Part shown: piece after piece, positions 60,547-64,000 of the stretch
How the letters are laid out: each line of letters opens with the position of its first letter
Position numbering within the stretch: position 1 is the first letter of the stretch
Assembly (NCBI RefSeq): GCF_012927325.1
Contig: NZ_JABBGI010000009.1
Span: 99,599 to 163,598, forward strand
Direction of reading: 5' to 3'
Length of the DNA: 64,000 nucleotides
Source of the DNA: Chryseobacterium antibioticum
Lineage (GTDB): Bacteria > Bacteroidota > Bacteroidia > Flavobacteriales > Weeksellaceae
The notes under the pieces: model-generated
Told to the model about the DNA's origin: nothing
The model's database searches: none
What the model saw: only the letters and a program-made list of their open reading frames with translations
Program-made: the position numbers and the translations under genes

Positions 60547-62238
60547 ATGACAAATTCTAGAGCTAGAGAAACAACGGAAGCAATTGAAAGATTGTATATT
60601 TCTATGAGACACCTCTTTTACAGAGGTTTTTTTAAACCTGCCGGTGTTTCTGGAGAAAGTATCAGAAGTTTGTTAAAGACGATCAATCCAGAGATTTATG
60701 GTACCATGAATATTCCTAACAAATTGGAATTAGATGGTTTGATGTATGTTTTAGACAGACTTCCGGAAGGAATTGAAGAATGTGCTTTTATTCATCTTAC
60801 ATCAGATGAGGGTTTTGATAAAGGAAGTTTCGAACCCATTGTCCCTAAAAAGAGAAGAAGAAACTGTTACAGGATAGACGAACACCAAATGAATATTGAA
60901 GTTCTTTTGGGACGTTCTGAAATTTATGATATTCTTACCCACCTTACCTTTTTATTTATAGAAGCCGATAAAGTGAGAAATCTGGCTTTTATTCAGGATG
61001 AAAACTGGAAGCCTACACGTGCCTTCAAAATTATCGAAGAAGTAGTAAAAGGGGAAAAGAAATTCAGCAGAAAAGAAAAAGAGGTTGCTCTTATTCATTT
61101 ATCTTCTTTAATAGGAAGAACTTTTGAAGAAACACTGAATGCTTATAATTCTTTCGGGGATGACAACAATCCTGACCGTTTATTTAAAATCATCTACAAC
61201 TTAGGAAAAGTAAGCCTTGAAGACGCAAAACAGACGAGAGAAAGAGAAATTCATTTCAGTGCTATATTAAAGGAAAGAGTAGGACACCATTACTTCGGCG
61301 AAAAATGGGCCAATAAAGTGAAAGAGGTTTTATTTGAAAACAATCTTCACATGCGTCCGCTTCATATCATTTCTGCCAACATGCACTCCGTGAAAAATAT
61401 GCTGTATGGAAATGATGCCTTAAAGAAAAAAGACAACAAAGAAGTAGATTATAAACTTTACGGAGAGATTTCTGATAAAAAAGAACTTCGCGACAAAGTT
61501 TCAAAATATGCTTTGGAAGAAGGATTGATTTATATTAATGATAAGAGCGGAAGTAATATTGATGTTCAGATTATTGATTTAAGCAAAACAGACCTTAAAA
61601 ACACACCATTCAACGGTATAAAATACGGTGGAGACGATGTGATCATGGTTTTTGACTATGCGTTCGGAGAACAGGCTTTTGAAGTAATGGACGAATTGTT
61701 GAGACCTTTCGAACACAAAGGAGAGGTGTATATGATGAAAGTGAAATCTGTTTCCATTATGGGTAAAGCCGGAATTCTTGCCGGAGGAAAAGGAGATATT
61801 ATGATCCCTACATCCCATCTTTTTGAAGGAACGGCAGATAACTATCCTTTTGAAAATGCTTTGAAACTGGATGATTTTAAAGACGACGAACTGAAGGCAT
61901 TTGAAGGCCCGATGATTACTGTATTAGGAACATCACTTCAGAACAGAGATATCTTATCGTACTTTATGAACACTTCATGGAAGGCAATCGGTCTTGAAAT
62001 GGAAGGAGCGCATTACCAGAAAGCGATTCAGGTAGCTTCTAAGATCAGACATCACATTGCACCGGACCTGTTTGTATGTTACGCTTACTATGCTTCAGAT
62101 AATCCATTGGAAACGGGAAGTACACTTTCTTCAGGAGGTTTAGGCCTTACAGGAGTAAAGCCTACTTATCTGATTACTTTGAGAATCCTTGAAAAGATCT
62201 TACAAAGCGGAAAAAAAGAAATTCTGGCTAAAAAATAA
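60547..62238 (+). CDS. DUF6909-type protein with nucleoside phosphorylase-like C-terminal motifs
   Basis: A 563-residue soluble protein, to my memory of the DUF6909 family of Flavobacteriia, with no assigned function. The N-terminal half (1-330) is helical and charged and unrecognised. The C-terminal part shows, in order, MGKAGILAGGKGDIMIPTSH (405-424), FEGTADNYPF (426-435), GLEMEGAHYQKA (482-493) and YYASDNP (514-520). These match by pattern the GSAGGL-GDIVIPT, EGTSxxY, EMEGA and VSD motifs of the PNP/MTAN superfamily, with E484/E486 and D518 as candidate catalytic positions. A nucleosidase or phosphorylase activity is inferred, not shown. Confidence 0.75.
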   Translation: MTNSRARETTEAIERLYISMRHLFYRGFFKPAGVSGESIRSLLKTINPEIYGTMNIPNKLELDGLMYVLDRLPEGIEECAFIHLTSDEGFDKGSFEPIVPKKRRRNCYRIDEHQMNIEVLLGRSEIYDILTHLTFLFIEADKVRNLAFIQDENWKPTRAFKIIEEVVKGEKKFSRKEKEVALIHLSSLIGRTFEETLNAYNSFGDDNNPDRLFKIIYNLGKVSLEDAKQTREREIHFSAILKERVGHHYFGEKWANKVKEVLFENNLHMRPLHIISANMHSVKNMLYGNDALKKKDNKEVDYKLYGEISDKKELRDKVSKYALEEGLIYINDKSGSNIDVQIIDLSKTDLKNTPFNGIKYGGDDVIMVFDYAFGEQAFEVMDELLRPFEHKGEVYMMKVKSVSIMGKAGILAGGKGDIMIPTSHLFEGTADNYPFENALKLDDFKDDELKAFEGPMITVLGTSLQNRDILSYFMNTSWKAIGLEMEGAHYQKAIQVASKIRHHIAPDLFVCYAYYASDNPLETGSTLSSGGLGLTGVKPTYLITLRILEKILQSGKKEILAKK

Positions 62239-62258
62239 TTTGATTTTAAGTCATATTG

Positions 62259-62292
62259 AAACCTCAGATGTATTGCATTTGAGGTTTTTTAT
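62259..62292 (+). terminator. Terminator after the DUF6909-like gene
   Basis: AAACCTCAGATG (62259-62270) pairs with CATTTGAGGTTT (62276-62287), one mismatch, followed by a T-run. Confidence 0.8.
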
Positions 62293-62299
62293 TTTAGAC

Positions 62300-62353
62300 T
62301 TCCCGCAGATTGTACAGGTCTCACGGAAAAATTGTGCTTAAAATCTGAGGGAA
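62300..62353. repeat. Long-loop inverted repeat TTCCCGCAGATT
   Basis: TTCCCGCAGATT (62300-62311) and AATCTGAGGGAA (62342-62353) are complementary with one mismatch over 12 bases, separated by 30 bases. It lies between convergent genes and is distinct from the terminator. It may be a small dispersed element. Confidence 0.5.
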
Positions 62354-62423
62354 TTATCATAAGCGACCAAAAGCCTTAAAACCGCTCTGTTTAGGGGTGC
62401 TTTTATATGTTCTCAGAAAATGC

Positions 62424-63803
62424 TTAATTGCATAATGCTTGGTTCAAAGCTATAATAGCTTTCTCATAATGCTCCCTTTTTACTACAAACTGCATGTTAA
62501 CCTGCATGATGGACTGTGCATAGCATTCGATATTAATATTATTCTCATACAGGGCTTTTGCCGCACGATATAAGAATCCGGGTGTAGCAATATTGGTTCC
62601 CATTGCACAGACTAATGCAACCGGAACTCCCGTTACCTGATAGAAATTTTGTTTAAGTTCTTCCAAAAGCTTTTCCGAGGCATTATTTTCCCAAATCACC
62701 ATTGTTATTGAGTTTGCGTTTGTAGATTTCAACACATAACTTATATTATACTTTTGGAAATAGGTCATGATTTGGGCATCATAACCCACTTCACTTACCA
62801 TAAGCGGATCATGAATTTCTATGGCCAGCATTTTTTTTGATCCGGAAACAATCTCAACACGAGCGTCAGGAGATACATAATTCTTTGAAATCAAGGTGCC
62901 GATATGATCCGGATCGAATGTATTTTTAATACGAATATTAATTCCGGAGAGTTCTAATGGTTTTGCTGCCTTTGGGTGAATGGCTTCCATACCTATATCA
63001 GCCAGCTGGTCTGCAATGATATAATTGGTCAGTCCCACTGGAACACAGTTTTCCACACCCACGATATTTGGGTCTGCGCTTGATAAGTGATATTCTTTAT
63101 GGATAACCGCCTCATCAGCCTTTATATCTACAGCGGCCTTACTGAAGGTAACTTCGGAATATCCACGATCAAAAACTCTCATAATTCCTTCAGTTCCTTT
63201 AGTGTATCCGGTTGCTACACAAATCACATTTTTAAAATCTATTCCGCTGAATTCTTTTGTAATTCTTTCATCAATAGTAAGGGCTTCGTTGTCATCAAAT
63301 CCGCATAAATCCACAAATTTTGCATGAATTCCTTTATTGTTGATAATATTAGTAGAATTCCACGCAGAATGCGCTTCCCCAATAGAAGCTAAAATTTCCC
63401 TTGCTGCAAGATGAATATCGTGTGCATTTACATATCCCGATGCCAAAACCTTACTCAGGCTGCTAAGCATCGTTTTTGCCTGCTCCACTCTGTTTGTTAT
63501 AAATTCATTAGCTTCAGAAAGCTGAAGGCCAACATTTTCCAATCCTTCATTAATGGAAATCAGTTTTTGGCATACCTTATCGAGATCAGCTTTATAGTCT
63601 TCACTGTTCAAAAATTTTTGATACACACCAGGCTCATTTGTTTTTTTGTGTTCCAATAGCCAGTTGGTGACATTATTATAGGCTGAAACTACAAAAACCC
63701 TATTATAAAATTCTCCTTCCTTTCTTTTTCCAATAACTATATTGTAAAGAACATCATGAAACTGAGACATGGAAGTTCCTCCTATTTTTTCTACGGTCAG
63801 CAT
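62424..63803 (-). CDS. Aspartate kinase
   Basis: A 459-residue amino acid kinase that phosphorylates aspartate for Lys, Thr and Met synthesis. The N-terminus VEKIGGTSMSQF holds the catalytic KxGGTS; VATGYTKGTEGIMRVFDRGYSEVTFSKAA is the substrate and ATP-binding region; EAIHPKAAKPLELSGINIRIKNTFDP precedes two ACT-like domains (about 315-459). The long helical insertion near residues 60-130 resembles the subgroup of aspartokinases found with ectoine genes and in Flavobacteriia, by memory. Single gene. Confidence 0.92.
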   Translation of the reverse strand: MLTVEKIGGTSMSQFHDVLYNIVIGKRKEGEFYNRVFVVSAYNNVTNWLLEHKKTNEPGVYQKFLNSEDYKADLDKVCQKLISINEGLENVGLQLSEANEFITNRVEQAKTMLSSLSKVLASGYVNAHDIHLAAREILASIGEAHSAWNSTNIINNKGIHAKFVDLCGFDDNEALTIDERITKEFSGIDFKNVICVATGYTKGTEGIMRVFDRGYSEVTFSKAAVDIKADEAVIHKEYHLSSADPNIVGVENCVPVGLTNYIIADQLADIGMEAIHPKAAKPLELSGINIRIKNTFDPDHIGTLISKNYVSPDARVEIVSGSKKMLAIEIHDPLMVSEVGYDAQIMTYFQKYNISYVLKSTNANSITMVIWENNASEKLLEELKQNFYQVTGVPVALVCAMGTNIATPGFLYRAAKALYENNINIECYAQSIMQVNMQFVVKREHYEKAIIALNQALCN

Positions 63804-64000
63804 TATAAAACTTTATTTAATCTGCGAAAATAAGAAAATAAAGATGATTGGAGATACTGATCTGTAAGTCGGCCAGGGCAAACGCATCATAAATTAACCT
63901 GAGTTCGGGATAAGCAACTGATAAAAATTTGTAAGAAAAAGTAATAATTCGTATATTTAAGTTTCTGACATTCAAATATTTAAATGAATTATTACTATGA

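Noticed and set aside
63984..64000. ATG near the right edge (MNYYY...)
   Set aside because: Only five codons are visible; AT-rich flank; cannot be supported as a gene.
1..64000. tRNA, rRNA, insertion sequence, prophage or toxin-antitoxin genes
   Set aside because: Both strands were read for cloverleaf ends, transposase motifs and paired small toxins; none was convincing.

Overview
The window is chromosomal DNA from a member of the Bacteroidota, class Flavobacteriia, most likely Chryseobacterium or a close Weeksellaceae relative. The evidence is low GC content, promoters of the Bacteroidota type (a -7 box TAnnTTTG, in the best cases with a TTG about 19-21 bases upstream), no Shine-Dalgarno usage, and family-typical genes: gldH, a type IX secretion sorting domain protein, a GLPGLI protein, DUF3078 proteins, alternative complex III, glutamine synthetase III and a PSP1/RicT gene. 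No tRNA, rRNA, insertion sequence, prophage or CRISPR array was seen. This is mostly conserved core genome.

Layout. 1-4.8 kb: start of a glutamate dehydrogenase gene, dprA, a rhomboid protease and two tandem DUF3078 proteins. 4.8-9.4 kb: iron-sulfur assembly cluster sufA-sufB-GNAT-sufC-sufD on the minus strand; its cysteine desulfurase sufS stands alone at 42.4 kb. 9.5-13.1 kb: a GLPGLI protein, a zinc metallopeptidase and a three-gene run of two small lipoproteins plus a YgiC-like ATP-grasp enzyme. 13.1-19.7 kb: LTA-synthase-like sulfatase, ribH with a TPR protein, apt with a lipoprotein, and a secreted protein. 19.9-28.3 kb: the complete alternative complex III operon actABCDEF. 28.5-37.3 kb: a SPOR protein, a membrane protein, a T9SS cargo, SelO, and the group ricT-gldH-PBP1A.

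37.6-44.6 kb (plus strand): FadL-like porin with a GDSL lipoprotein, prs-rplY, sufS, a previously unlisted 41-residue double-glycine peptide gene (minus strand) beside a perfect 19-bp inverted repeat, and a nitroreductase. 44.7-49.9 kb (minus): heme genes hemA-hemC-(DUF1287)-(amidase)-hemD-hemE. 50.3-56.0 kb (plus): the cell-shape operon mreB-mreC-mreD-mrdA-rodA. 56.0-64.0 kb: a pentapeptide-like protein, a mosaic of intergenic palindromes, an NlpC/P60 lipoprotein, glutamine synthetase III, a DUF6909-type protein whose C-terminal half carries nucleoside phosphorylase-like motifs, and an aspartate kinase.

The most promising unusual items are the cryptic nucleosidase/phosphorylase-like domain at 60.5-62.2 kb and the small Cys-rich double-glycine peptide with its adjacent long palindrome at 43.6-43.9 kb. 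I found no convincing multi-gene novel system; the rest reads as ordinary flavobacterial housekeeping and envelope genes.
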